DNA of 64,000 bases from Cyathus striatus (GCA_025738555.1 JAOVFP010000019.1:1922001-1986000), one strand, 5' to 3'; numbered from the stretch's first letter, positions 48,372-59,439 are shown. Made by a program: numbers and translations. The notes: generated from the letters alone by a model not told the origin.

Positions 48372-48861
48372 TTCTCGATCCCTGTTTAGTGCTATCTATA
48401 ACTTGCTGCAAGCTGGGATAAAAATGCTTGTTGACGTCCAAAGCAATGAATATGTTTCACCAAAGCCCCCTATTTCGAACTGCAGAAAAATAGTATTATC
48501 CCCATATAACATGTATTCATCTGATGTGCCTCATACATATCATGACATATTACTACTCCATAACAAGTCAATGTCACATAGATGTTTATCAAGTTCAACT
48601 AGGCTACTGGTACTATTGCCTGGAAAACATCCTGGGTTGATACCAAGAGGCTCAGATATGGCAGCCAAGCAATACCTAGTTCTTCAGTTAAGGAATCAGT
48701 GGGATTACCAGTTGTAGTAGAGTCCATGAGCTGAGACAGGTGTTGCACAGCCTCATCATCACATAACTGGGGATTATTCTTTAGTCTATCCTGTTGTTGT
48801 AACTCATTAAGAGACTTACATGTGCCTGTTTGAGTTGTTCCATTCACCACTGCACTTGATG
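48372..48861. other. Upstream flank of the transposase gene
   Basis: No supported gene; it should contain the transposase promoter. Minus-strand 48599-48850 has a chance-length open frame (83 codons, Gln/Asn-rich) with no recognisable domain. Confidence 0.35.
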
Positions 48862-50730
48862 CTCCAACTATTAATTAATTCACTGTACTTAAAACCTGTG
48901 CCATACTTTGGTTGCCATAAATAAGTATTGCCGTAATTGCAGAATTGGCTTATTCCTCAATGTTTTATATACATATGTATTCTACATGGTTATGGTATGT
49001 ATTCATATATTATAACATCTTCGAAATTGACTGTTTCGACGACTTTTTGCAGCCTCGGAAATCTCCGTTCAAGGTTCCCACACCTTCTCGAGGATGGAGC
49101 ATCATATCTATTAATAAATTCGCCATAGTTATAGTTCGGTTCGCCATACTTATGTGTCGCTGTGTAAGGCCTGTCAGTGGCCTACATATGAAATCATATA
49201 AAACACATAGCCACGTCAGAATCTTAACAAACAATACAATGAAACACGTACCAGATCACTGTGCGCGCATGCCGAACAAAGCAGATCGAAGATGGAGAAA
49301 AGTGAAGTCATTAGAATACAAAAGGTTATTCCACCAAAGTCGACGTGTTCCGAAACCAACAAGTCACGTGCCGGACCAACCGACACCCTCAGAACCAAAC
49401 AACCCCGAAAGCAAACATCCCAATTCGGCTCGGATGACACCCATAGAATCGGACACAGCAATCGACAACGGCAGAAAAAGTGACAACACTCAACACGCGT
49501 TGCCGCACGCATCTCTCCAAAGCTATGTTTCTCTTTACTCTAGTTTACTCCTTAAATTTTATATGAATCACATAGATAATTACATATATAAACCCTCTGT
49601 AGTTAGCTACATCTCCCCAGTTAATAGAGGAGTTCACATCTACTCTAGCCATTCTCCACTGTTCGACAAGGGTTAAGTAGCTCAAGAAGAGCGCCCTCGG
49701 GTCGACACTACTCTCGATAACAACCTCAAGTATTCGCTCTAGCACTCGCATATCAAAACTCGAAGTCTGATCATTTCAGACTTATCACAAACATAACCTC
49801 AAGACTTATACTCTCGATTCGAAGCCGCTAGCGACTGACGGACCCAGTCGCACTTGCTGAAACTCTAGTTTCCCTTCAACAACACTTCACATCCCACAGC
49901 TTTAATCGTATAATCCGTGCATTTTTCGACATTTCCATCATAAATACATTCTGCTATTTTATAATATATGTTGGTATGTAAATCTACTGTGGATATGTCT
50001 GTAAAATTGACCGTTTCGACAACTTTCTAAGGATTCAGAAATTACTGTTTTAATTCCTGCGCTGTTCTGACCATTGTGCCATACATCCAACTTCATTCAA
50101 CTGTAACGTTAGGGATAATGGAACCTCGTTTATGCTCTTATTTCACTTTTGTACATTTTATTAATAGATATCTAACACTAAAAGGTTTATATTTTCTTAT
50201 CTCCAATATAAAAGCACCTGTACACTGCTCATCAAAGTAAAACCATGTCCAGATACCTTCGAGCTATATTGTATGTTCAACTTCCCAATACACTGCTTTA
50301 TTACTATCAATAAATTAAGAAAGATGGCACAGAAGAGGTATAACATAACATAAAAATTCGAGCATTGTAGGTGCCTATCAAATGCCTTAGCTTATCTCAG
50401 TTAAGTAAATAGCATTTAATGTAATAATTATATGTTACATATTCTAATGTATTAGTGAGAGCAAAGTCATAATGATGTACCTTTCTCATCCTCAAGAGGG
50501 TGTGGGAACCTTGAATGGAGATTTCCGAGGCCGCAAAAAGTCGTCGAAACGGTCAATTTCGAAGATGTTATAATATATGAATACATACCATAACCGTGTA
50601 GAATATATATGTATATAAAATATTGAAGAATAAGTCAATTCTGCGATTATGGCGACACTTATTTATGGCAACCGAAATACGGCACAGGTTTAAAGTATGG
50701 TGAATTTATTAATAGTTGGAGCGTCATATA
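48862..50730. mobile_element. Element with about 240-bp inverted arms
   Basis: The left arm (48862-49105) and right arm (50485-50730) are inverted copies. Shared blocks include GCTCCAACTATTAATWAATTC, GGTTGCCATAAATAAGT, GCAGAATTG and AGGTTCCCACACC. About 1.4 kb lies between, with no recognised gene but LTR-like sequence around 49560-49870. The arms may be a foldback DNA element or two opposed copies of one repeat. No target duplication could be fixed. Confidence 0.55.
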
Positions 50731-51146
50731 AGATTGCGAATAAAAGCTGCCGGCCGCTGAGAGGGATGCCTGAATGTCTGCCGCAAAGGAGACTGTACGA
50801 TAACTGCCGATCCATAGGGATTTCAGGGGGTGGGTGCCCAGAATAAAGCCCGTGCATTCTGCATTGTAGACGACTGTGTAGAGAGAGGCCGATCCCAGGC
50901 AATAGCATAGCGCCTAGAGGAAATGCCCATTGCGATAGGTATGTGTCTCGATACAAGGTGTTCTCGATACAGGATATAGCAAACATTTGATACAGTAAAG
51001 AATATATGAAAACAATTTTAGTATGAATATTAACATGTAGCACCAATATGTAAGTACAATACTACAGGCCATTTATCATACATGTAAGCCCATCATTTTC
51101 TATAGCTTCAGAAAGTGAGTAGGAAAAGAAAAAAAAGGAAGATATA

Positions 51147-51521
51147 CTTACGTAGGGTATCTAATTTGGGTCCAACCGAATGCGCAACAAGTTCGCTTTC
51201 CGAGTCTGACGTGAAATTGCAAGAACTGATACATGAAGACATAAGTTGAAATTCATTGTTATAGCAGTCCAAATCACTTACCCTCCACCGTTTTGCTGTA
51301 TCTGAGATACTTTCAACAATCTTCTCTAACTTCCCCTTCCTCCAAGTTGGCCCCCGTCTACGACCTCTATATATACGTTGGTGGTAGAAGACCATGACGT
51401 CATCGCCGATCTGGAACGTGAAAACCGGTGTAAAATTCGGAAATATATAAAACCATACCTTATATTTCTTCAATTGTTCATCATATTCGAGATCAAGAAT
51501 GGGGGGGATCCTTTTCGGCAT
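51147..51521 (-). CDS. Small basic SH3-like protein, MULE-encoded
   Basis: Three exons (51459-51521, 51282-51410, about 51147-51225) with 48- and 56-nt GT/AG introns give about 90 aa. It begins MPKRIPPILDLEYDEQL, then has a compact block IGDDVMVFYHQRIYRGRRRG and PTWRKGKLEKIVES, resembling a small Tudor/SH3-like module. The tail is basic and cysteine-containing. It lies inside element C, upstream of the transposase and on the same strand. It might be an accessory factor for transposition; that is inference from position. Confidence 0.45.
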
Positions 51522-51839
51522 CTAAGGCAGGTTTCAGGATGATGAGTGGAGTGCTAATGTGCTAAGTTCACCTCAGAACGCTTTAGAGGTCAGCAATGTG
51601 TGTGGTTGAGTACAGAGTGGAAGGTGAAGATGAGAAAGCGGCTTTTGTGCCCATTGAAGCTTAATTCAAACTCCAATTCCCGCCTACAATGTTACACAAG
51701 TATTTGTGTATGTATGACGACGCCAGTGAACTCATGCCATCAAGTTAGAAGGGAGTTATGAGTGGCTGGGTGAGGTAGCTGTAAGAAGTTCCTCGTACGT
51801 AACACATACCACTGCCCGCAAGATAACAACGACATCAGC

Positions 51840-52480
51840 TGGGATCCATCCTTGAACGCACCCCCTGGCCCGCCAACCCACCATCACCATTCAATGGGTA
51901 CCGGGACACTTGGACACTTGGACGTGCCAGGAAACAAACACGCAGATGCAGAGGCAAAGGGCGCTATCATGAATGGCTCAAGCCCTCACCCCTATCTACC
52001 AAAAGCTTATGTTCACCACTCCCCATGAACAAAGCTGCACTCCGCACGGCCCACCGGATTTCTCTCATATCACACAATGACAACGCCTGGAGAACCTCCC
52101 CTCGCTACCATCGAATTAACCGCATCCTCCCTCTCAAACGTCTCCCGAAATTCCAGGAGACATTCTTCACATTACCCCGTAAACTCTCAACACTGCTAGG
52201 TTATCTCATTACGAATCATAACCCCCTGTACCACCACCTCCACCGCATTGGGAAATCCCCCTCTCCTGTCTGTCGCCGCTGCCACCTCAGGCCCGAAACC
52301 ACCGACCACTTCCTATTCCACTGTCCTACTCACAGGACAGCGCAGGACCGCCTCACACTAGGAAACTCCTCACCTCGCCCAAACGCATTGCTGCGCTCTT
52401 CACCTATGCCCACACCACCACACACTTCGACCGCACACTAGGCACCCTCCCCGAGTGGGACCCACCAGATGCCTGACTTT
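51840..52480 (+). pseudogene. LINE remnant, RNase H end and zinc knuckle
   Basis: QWVPGHL, then after a frameshift DVPGNKHADAEAKGA (RNase H C-terminal signature), then RKLSTLLGYLITNHNPL, LHRIGKSPSPVCRRCHLRP and TTDHFLFHCP, the Cys-rich tail of fungal Tad/I-like non-LTR retrotransposons. 5'-truncated and frameshifted. The following 52481-52849 has no supported feature. Confidence 0.75.
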
Positions 52481-52849
52481 TGACACGATTCAGTTTCCCA
52501 CCATATACCTGCCAAGACCAGACGTCCTCGCCTCCGGCATCACAGCCCAAGTTCATAGCAACAGTACCCCACTCACACCAGTTAGATAGTCTCTCTTAGT
52601 CAAGTAGATCACACTGTGTAGTCGTGACATATGGTTTTCCACAACCAACTTAATAAACTAGGATTGAAAAAAAAGATAACACCGACTTTGGCACTGTCCA
52701 GGGTGTAGCTAAGTACGCCAGGCCTATAAGTTATACGTAGGCATACTTCCTTCCTATTCCAACCTATATTACCCCTTATTGACATACCATACAAAAAATA
52801 TTTATGATGCTAGTATATCTATCAATACAAATATGCTCACTTATTATTC

Positions 52850-53393
52850 CATATGCGAGTCACCTAGTTTTACTAAGGAAACTCGATTTTCGCTCAAAAA
52901 AAAATAGCGAGTAATTTAATTTGATTCAAGGGAACTCGACTTCACTCGAAGACTCGTGCACGGAAATATCTGCATGAATAGATGTTTGATTTATCTCACT
53001 GACTGTCGTTCTTAAAAATATGTGAGTCACCTAGTTCGACCAAGGAAACTCGACTTTCACTCAAAAAAAAATAAGCAAGTAACTTCACTTGACTCAAGGG
53101 AACTCAACTTTCACTCAAAAAAAAAAAAGAGTAACTTCACTTGACTCAAGGGAACTTGACTTTCACTCAAAAAAAAAAAAGAGTAACTTCACTTGACTCG
53201 AGGGAACTCGACTTTCACCAAAAAATATAAGCGAGGAACTTAAGTCCACTCGAAATAATAAGTGAGGAAAATGGCCACTTAACTTTGACTCGAAAAATAT
53301 AAGCGAGCCCAATAGGGGAACTCGACTGTAACTTAACTGTAACTTAACTGTAACTCGAAAAATTTAACGGGAACTCGAAATGTTCACAGCCCC
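52850..53393. repeat. Right terminal region of element C
   Basis: Imperfect repeats, GGAACTCGACTTTCACTC followed by A-runs and GAGTAACTTCACTTGACTC, ending TGTAACTTAACTGTAACTCG and the terminus ACAGCCC. Matches the right end of element A (13900-14380) and the left end of B. Confidence 0.8.
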
Positions 53394-54213
53394 TTCTTGA
53401 ACAAGCGATATACGCTTATGGAGGAGAGGTCGATTTATCGTAAAGGGTACATTTTTGTAGTACGGCAGTGAGAAAATATTGAAATAATAGGGATTCAGTA
53501 GAACATCAATTGCAGACTGAGTCCCGGTGTGTTCTGACAATTTGAGATTTCCGGTGTAGACGTGTTCATAGATGTGTATGCAGAGTTTTACTGGGTAACA
53601 CGTGAACTGTAAATTTGTGATATAATTGAGCACAGTACGAGCCATCGACTCGGGCTTTTCGAATATCTCGGACAATGTCGTTGTATATATATCCAGAACA
53701 CGATATGTCGACCCGTCTTGATCAGCCCCTACGATTATATCAGCGATTGTGGGACCTCCTATATCAGCATTTTTATCCTCATGGATTGCACTTGATGGTT
53801 GCAGTAAATTAGTCATGATTCCGCACATGAGCTTTTTGTCGCTGTCCATCTCAGGTGACAACATGAATTCTATTGTTCTATCTGGTACTAGGTTTTTTTT
53901 GCTGTAGGACCCAGTGGATCTGCCTCATTAATTCTTAGTGTCAATGAGCGTGTGTCCGACTCGTTCAAGGCCTGAGTTGAATACGATACATCGTCCTTGG
54001 TATTGATCGCGATCACCGTGGAGTTTGTTGCTTGAGGAGAATAAGGGACATCGGCGTTGGTACTGATAACGCCAGTGTCTGCCAAAGCGGTGGAGTTTAT
54101 TGCTTGAAAACCAGTGCTTTCCTTGGGAAACTTGTTAGATGCATCACTATCAATAAACTATTGGTTAGAAACATCGATAAGAATTATAGCTGTATCGCTT
54201 ACAATTCTGACAT
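53394..54213 (-). pseudogene. 5' half of a gene split by the giant MULE
   Basis: Same start structure as the intact paralog: an 11-nt first exon (54203-54213, ATGTCAGAATT), a 56-nt intron and a second exon from 54146. Shared segments are ADTGVI, VSYSTQA, MLSPE, IGGPTIAD, YPVKLCIHIY and the closing ISLVQE at the target duplication. A one-base shift in an A-run near 53893-53900 breaks the frame as well. The remainder of the gene is at 31006-31620. Confidence 0.87.
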
Positions 54214-54339
54214 TCTTGAAAAAGTTGGATGATGATAGCTGTGGATGTAGATGAGAGTATGGAAGAGTAGGCTCTTAGTTGCTGATGAGATATAGGCAGT
54301 TGAATGTGCTGGTATTTATACCTACGAGGTATAAGGATG

Positions 54340-54680
54340 CCACATCTGTTATCGTCCACATATATCATCACCGCATTGTTTGAAAACAGCAGCTGATGAA
54401 TGATGAATTACAATCCCCACATTATTGCTGTTATTCTAAGAATAACATTTACCCTAGTGGTCGAGAGTGTCCGAGTAGGCAACAGCTTAGAGTTACACAC
54501 AAAGAGAACACATTTATTTATTATCACAGCCTTGTTTACAAAACAGAAGTAGAGTTACAATGCCGACGTTAAAAGCCCCGTCATTGTTGCTGTTATTCCA
54601 AGAATAACATTCATATTACAACATCCCGCTGCACAGCAGCATCGAATTTCTGATTTGGATAATACAGCTAGATACATCGA
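54340..54680 (-). promoter_or_regulatory. Duplicated promoter with two 19-bp palindromes, broken copy
   Basis: Collinear with 59010-59335 upstream of the intact paralog. Palindrome TGTTATTCTAAGAATAACA at 54429-54447 is perfect; the second at 54591-54609 has one change (CCAAG). Each is preceded by a CCCC...CATTRTTGC block. They may be transcription-factor sites or the ends of a tiny inserted repeat. Confidence 0.5.
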
Positions 54681-55790
54681 GTATGCAAAGGAGCTTAATT
54701 CAGTAGGAGTATGTAGATCCTTCCTCCCATCAGCATATCCTAGCATTGTTCAATTAGAACTTCTTGTCCTCCTCGAGTCTTCTATGTGCATGTTAGTGGC
54801 GTGTTCGCAATGACAGTTTCTCAACTGGATCCTTATGATTGGATGTGCAGAGAAGTATCAATGACATGCTTGAAGCAGGGTTGGGCCGGACGATGATATC
54901 GATGAGGGGTCAGACCCTGCGTGGCGCTAATAAGCCCCCAAGTTGTACATGAGTATTTCATGTATTAATAGATGTTAGTGCGGAGCTTGTCAATGAAAGA
55001 GGAGGTGACATTACTCAGAGTGTGAAATGGCCTGTGCTCCAAATTTGAAAGATTTAGATAGAGCTTGGTGATACAGGCAGTGTGACGATAAACGACTTGG
55101 ATGAATGAGGTGATGTATTGTGCGCTAGAAAGTATAGGGAGGCCTGCAGGCTGGGAAGAAGAGCATGTTGAACGGATCGTCACCATTGTGAGGAAAAGGA
55201 ACGAGGCACCTACGGCCTGTGAAGGGGGGAATGCGAACTACAGTCTAACCAGACATGCAGCAGTGGTGATAGTACCTAGCAAGGCATACACAGGTGTCGG
55301 CCAGAGGTAACAACAAGCGAGCCATGCCTAGTGTGTGCATGGGGAAGAGGAAGCCTTGACTCGGGCCAGCGCCTACATAGGGATGTTTGTATGTGTTATA
55401 ATCCAAAGGGTCTGCGAAGTCTGTTCACTTCAACAGAACGAGGAAGCCTTAGGAATGCACCAATTAGACCAGCTTGACTCGGACACCTTCAAAAGCATCC
55501 TTCCTCCACCAACATCTCGTATTACACTCTTCAACTAGAACATCTTGTAACTACTGAGACTTATACTACGTGTATATTGAGTGATTGAGGTATGTATGAG
55601 AATGATTCAATAAGTGGTGGAATCAAGGTGGAATGGCGCATGCTTCTATGTATCTTCTGAATGAGGCATGAATTTTGTTGTCTGATTTTCTAGGCTCATC
55701 ATTCGACGCCTTCATGGTTCTCACGAGTTGTGACTAATAATTATACATGTCCAGCGGATCGCCTGGGGTAGATGATGAAATATGTGCATT
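54681..55790. other. Intergenic, no supported gene
   Basis: Two weakly similar stretches (about 54720-54790 and 55495-55570: CCTTCCTCC...TTCAAYTAGAAC-TCTTGT) suggest a local duplication. Otherwise nothing is recognisable. Confidence 0.35.
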
Positions 55791-55890
55791 GGGCACATGG
55801 TGTAGTTGGTTATCACATCCTCATAGCATCACTAACATCGAATGCATTTGCGGGGGGGTATTCAATTGGGTTCAATTTCAAATGTGTCCA
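55791..55890 (+). tRNA. tRNA-Ala-like gene or pseudogene with insertion
   Basis: Starts GGGCACATGGTGTAGTTGGT and ends AATGTGTCCA. The outer 7-bp acceptor stem pairs fully with one G-T. Box A (TGGTGTAGTTGG) fits the consensus. The anticodon arm starts CCTCATAGCAT, suggesting AGC (Ala). About 20 extra bases follow the anticodon, like an intron, and the T arm (GGGTTCAATTTC) pairs poorly. More likely a pseudogene than a working tRNA. Confidence 0.45.
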
Positions 55891-56084
55891 TATTTGAATC
55901 ATCTTTAAACTTTTTCATTGGAAGGTAAGAGAAGGTAACTCAATATTTTCATTGGCGGAGTGTTGACTCCAATTCCCAACACGTCCATGGGTCTTAAAGC
56001 TTCAAGCTTGGTGCTTGTGGAAAAAATCAATTCCCTCCCAAAAATGATTTCATCGTCAATTGTCATCTATGATAACTAATAAAA

Positions 56085-56150
56085 AAACAAGTATGCACCG
56101 ATGTGGTGAAGCGGTTATCATGCTTGCCTTCCATTTCACTGTATTTGTAA
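56085..56150 (+). repeat. tRNA-derived SINE-like relic
   Basis: GCACCGATGTGGTGAAGCGG followed by TTATCATGCTTGCCTTCCAT matches the 5' head of the SINE-like copies at 7.4-8.2 kb; no box B follows. The interval 56151-57381 has no supported gene; about 56870-56950 resembles 29240-29310. Confidence 0.5.
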
Positions 56151-57381
56151 AGCTATGTTCAGATCCAACTTTTTTTCATACTTTACTGTCAACGTATGTA
56201 TTAGTGTACTACATAACTTTTCTATTCATTTCATCGCCTTTTTGGACCCGCTTAAAGAAGGGTTGTCTACAAACTTCCCCTGCAAAATGTAAACGGCCAT
56301 CATGAAACGCCTAGTTGGCGGAGGACTGGAGGAGGCTTAGACAAGTAGGTATGTACTAACTTGTAGAGCAGGCTATTTGCCTGTACCGTAGAATCGGCCT
56401 CGTGTCGGTTTTTAATAGTCAGCTTGTTTACATTGTTCTGTACCTATTTAAGTACAGTACTTTACACTCGTTGAATATCAGGTTACTCTTCCCCCCTTCT
56501 TCACTTCTCAATGTACCTCACTAGGACCTGAGGATAGACGGACGCACTATCCACTCACAAGTTCTTTGTTCAAGAACTTCCTTCAACCGGAAATCTTCTT
56601 CCACAAACTGGTCTGGGATAATCTGATACGCGGGGAGTATTCTTGGGAAGCAGGTCCATTGAATCAGATGAGGAAGGAATCAACCATTACGAATCTACAA
56701 AGGTTTGTTTCGTGATCATATGTGTGTATCAGGTATTATGAATCAACTTAAAATGTTCGAAATTGAAGGAAGGTCTCGATGTCGGGATAACACGTGGAGG
56801 ACGAGACGGTATTGGGTGCTATCAGCTTATTGAGAATACCTTTCAGGAAGATCTCCGAGAACCTTAAATGAACAGGTGAAGTTTGGAACTTACGCACCAT
56901 TACAATACGCAGTCGACCCACATCGTATCATTCCCGCATGCAACCATTCACCGCAGAACTTCACTGATATATATATTCTGAGTTGCAATACATATCTCCT
57001 GTATGTAACCTGTTAGTTCATCGAAATAAGCAGAGTGTGGAGTGGTATCCATTTCGCAAAAGGAGCAGAGAGATGGACTGGATCAGAACCTCTGCTAGGC
57101 TGGAAGAGAAGAAAGTGGGTCAGGCAGAACTGTCTCAAAAGGAAGGATTTCGATAAAGGAGACGGGAAAAAAACTATGATATAGGTGCAGGGAGTGAGAA
57201 AACTGAGGAAAAAACGAGTGAGTTCTCTGTATGTTTCTTTCTTGGGTGCTCACATAGCAGTTCTCTCATGTAAGTGCATCGTTTCATGTCATTCAAACCT
57301 AACCACGGCATACTACATACGAGTCCAAAAATGAGTACAATCGGTGTCTATTCATACAGGATATATCATACATTTACACAT

Positions 57382-58880
57382 TCAATCCATCGTCGTATCA
57401 ACAGCCTTTTCTTCCTTATTACTAGACAAGGTCTCTAGATGGTTATCAGTGCTGGAACCTTGTTCACGACCCAGTTTCAGCGTATAGCTAGACCAGCCAT
57501 TGTCCAATGTCGCAACACTAATCTTATTATCAAACACATGTATCACTTCCACTTCACATACTAGATAAGCATTTCCGCGCATATGAAGAACCCCTTGCTC
57601 GCCGTTTTCGATCCCGGGGGATGCATGCAACTTAACCGACTCGTTATTTGTGATATCCAATTCAAAATAAGCTTCTTCATCGGTCGACGCAGATCCTGAT
57701 TTCAATAAAGGAACTGTAGAGGAAAACGGTACAATGCTCCTGTTCGAAATTTCTATCTTTCTTTCCATATTCTTATCGAGAGCGGGCGAATCGATAAGAT
57801 ACTGAGGGACTTTCTTGTTCACCCTATCGTGAAACCCCGGGAACTTCAAGTTATCGTGCTCAGTAAATACAAGCCTATATGTGCACAGAGAATGGGATGC
57901 GATGACCAGCCCATCATCGGCAACACGTATCACACTCACTTCTTCTTGTAGGACTAATGACCCACACATATGCAAGAGACCAAGTTTTCCCTCACCAAAC
58001 TCAGGTGACGTGTGCCATATATTCTTTCCTCCAATATGGGTCTTTAAACTCACATCGAAGGTTCCCGATATAGCCGTACGTTCAGCATTCACCATGGGTA
58101 GATATTCCCAACTCTGCGGTAACTCTATGTTCATACGATAGGGAACCTGTAGATCGTTGATGATGGATTGAATACCGGTGTATTCTGTGAGTTTGAGATA
58201 TCTAGTGTAGACATCTGCGTATATGTGTATGCAGAGCTTTACTGGATATTTCGTGAAACCTCCAATATTGATAAGGTTAAGTGCGTGTTTAGCCATCATT
58301 TGGGGCGTTTCGAACATCTCCAACGATGTCGTCGTTGTATATAGATTCAAAACACGATATGTCGGCTTGTATTGATCAGCCCCTGCGGAGTCATCAGCGA
58401 TTGTGGGGCCTCCTATATCAGCATATTCAGCTTCATGGACTGTACTTGATGGTTGCAGTAATTTAGTCATAATTTCGCACATGAGCTCATAGTTGCCATA
58501 CTTCTCAGGTGACAACATGAATTCTAGTCTTCTATCCGGTACTAGGTTGTCTTTGTTGCTGGAGGACCTGTATTTGACCTCAGTAACTCCTGGTGTCAAT
58601 GAGCATGCATCCGACTCGTTCGAAGCCTGAGTTGAATAGGATACATCACCTTTGGCATTGATCACCTCAATGTCTTCTGGGGAGGTGGAGTTTGTTGCTT
58701 GAGGAGAATAAGAGATATTGTCTTTGGGGTTGATAACGCCAGTGTCTGCCAAAGTGGTGGAGTTTGCTGCTTGAAAACCAGCGCTTTCCTCAGGAGGCTT
58801 GTTAGATGCAGCACTATCAATAAACTATAGGTTAGAAGCATCAATAAGAATTGTAGCTGTATCGCTTACAATTCTGACAT
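57382..58880 (-). CDS. Two-module protein of unknown function, intact paralog
   Basis: Exon 1 is 58870-58880 (ATGTCAGAATT), intron 58814-58869 has GTAAGC...TAG ends, and exon 2 runs 57382-58813; total 1,443 nt, 480 aa. I do not recognise a family. The N-terminal 75 residues are low-complexity with short repeats around QAxNST and VIN-K-D-SYS-QA. A middle region holds LMCEIMTKLLQPSS, ADIGGPTIADDS and KYPVKLCIHIYADVYT. The C-terminal part contains two related modules, about residues 249-313 and 363-440, sharing SPxFxxGExGLLHM-G, LV-EVxVI-V and a following D. No signal peptide or membrane segment. It is uninterrupted, unlike its neighbour copy, and could be functional. Confidence 0.75.
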
Positions 58881-59009
58881 TATTGAAAAAGTTGGATGAT
58901 GATAGTTGTGGATATGGATGAGAGTATGGAAGAATAGGTTCTTAGTTTTTAATGAGATAGAGGCAATAGAATGAGCTCGTATTTATACCCGCGAGGTACA
59001 AGGACGCCA

Positions 59010-59335
59010 CATCTATTATCACCCACATATATCATCACCGCATTGTTTGAAAACAACAGCTGATGAATTAAAAACCCCACATTGTTGCTGTTATTCTAAG
59101 AATAACATTTACCCCAATGGTCGAGAGTGTCTGAGTAGTCAACAGCTTAGAGTTGCACACACAATGGAATAGATTTCTTTATTATCACCACCTTGTTTAC
59201 AAACAGAAGTAGAGTTACAACACCGACGTTAAAAATCCCGTCATTTTTGCTGTTATTCTAAGAATAACATTCGTATTACAACATCCAGCAGCACAACAGC
59301 ATAGAATTTCTGATTTGGGTAATACGGCTAGATAC
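59010..59335 (-). promoter_or_regulatory. Promoter with two 19-bp palindromes, intact copy
   Basis: Perfect palindrome TGTTATTCTAAGAATAACA at 59089-59107 and again at 59251-59269, about 210 and 370 bp upstream of the start codon. Both are also present upstream of the broken paralog with the same spacing (about 160 bp). A possible binding site for a dimeric regulator. Confidence 0.5.
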
Positions 59336-59362
59336 GGGCAGAGGCGTGTCAGCCAAATTTAT

Positions 59363-59417
59363 CATTTAAGCTCGACGTTTTATGATATTTCATATCATAA
59401 AACGTCGAGCTTAAATG
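59363..59417. repeat. Perfect 25-bp-arm hairpin
   Basis: CATTTAAGCTCGACGTTTTA plus TGATA, a five-base loop TTTCA, then the exact reverse complement. With no mismatch in 25 bp it must be recent. It lies between the duplicated promoter and the minisatellite. Confidence 0.75.
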
Positions 59418-59439
59418 AGTATAGATTACTCATAAAAAC

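Larger units (their letters stand above)
31621..53393 (-). mobile_element. 21.8 kb Mutator-like element C carrying cargo genes
   Basis: Flanked by a perfect 9-bp duplication, TTCTTGAAC (31612-31620 and 53394-53402). The two halves of one gene abut exactly across it, which proves insertion. The left end reads AGGCTGTCAACTTTTCGAG and the right end reads inward GGGCTGTGAACATTTCGAG, each leading into several hundred bp of imperfect GAACTCGACT/GAACTTAACT repeats. The first kb is nearly the same as element A. Minus-strand genes inside are a GCM-MULE-USP-PHD transposase (42600-48371), an Spt5-like protein (35836-38836) and a small protein (51147-51521). LINE fragments, tRNA-like repeats and hairpins fill the rest. 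The 9-bp duplication is diagnostic of Mutator-like elements. Confidence 0.93.

Noticed and set aside
48945..49676. 243-residue plus-strand frame
   Set aside because: It starts inside one arm of an inverted repeat and runs into LTR-like sequence; no domain, and composition suggests chance.
52025..52441. A 138-residue independent gene
   Set aside because: The CRRC...H...C pattern and the preceding RNase H signature show it is the truncated tail of a LINE.
31621..53393. Reading the giant element as a Starship or a Maverick/Polinton
   Set aside because: There is no tyrosine recombinase, DNA polymerase B, capsid or retroviral-type integrase; the 9-bp duplication and GCM/MULE core point to Mutator.
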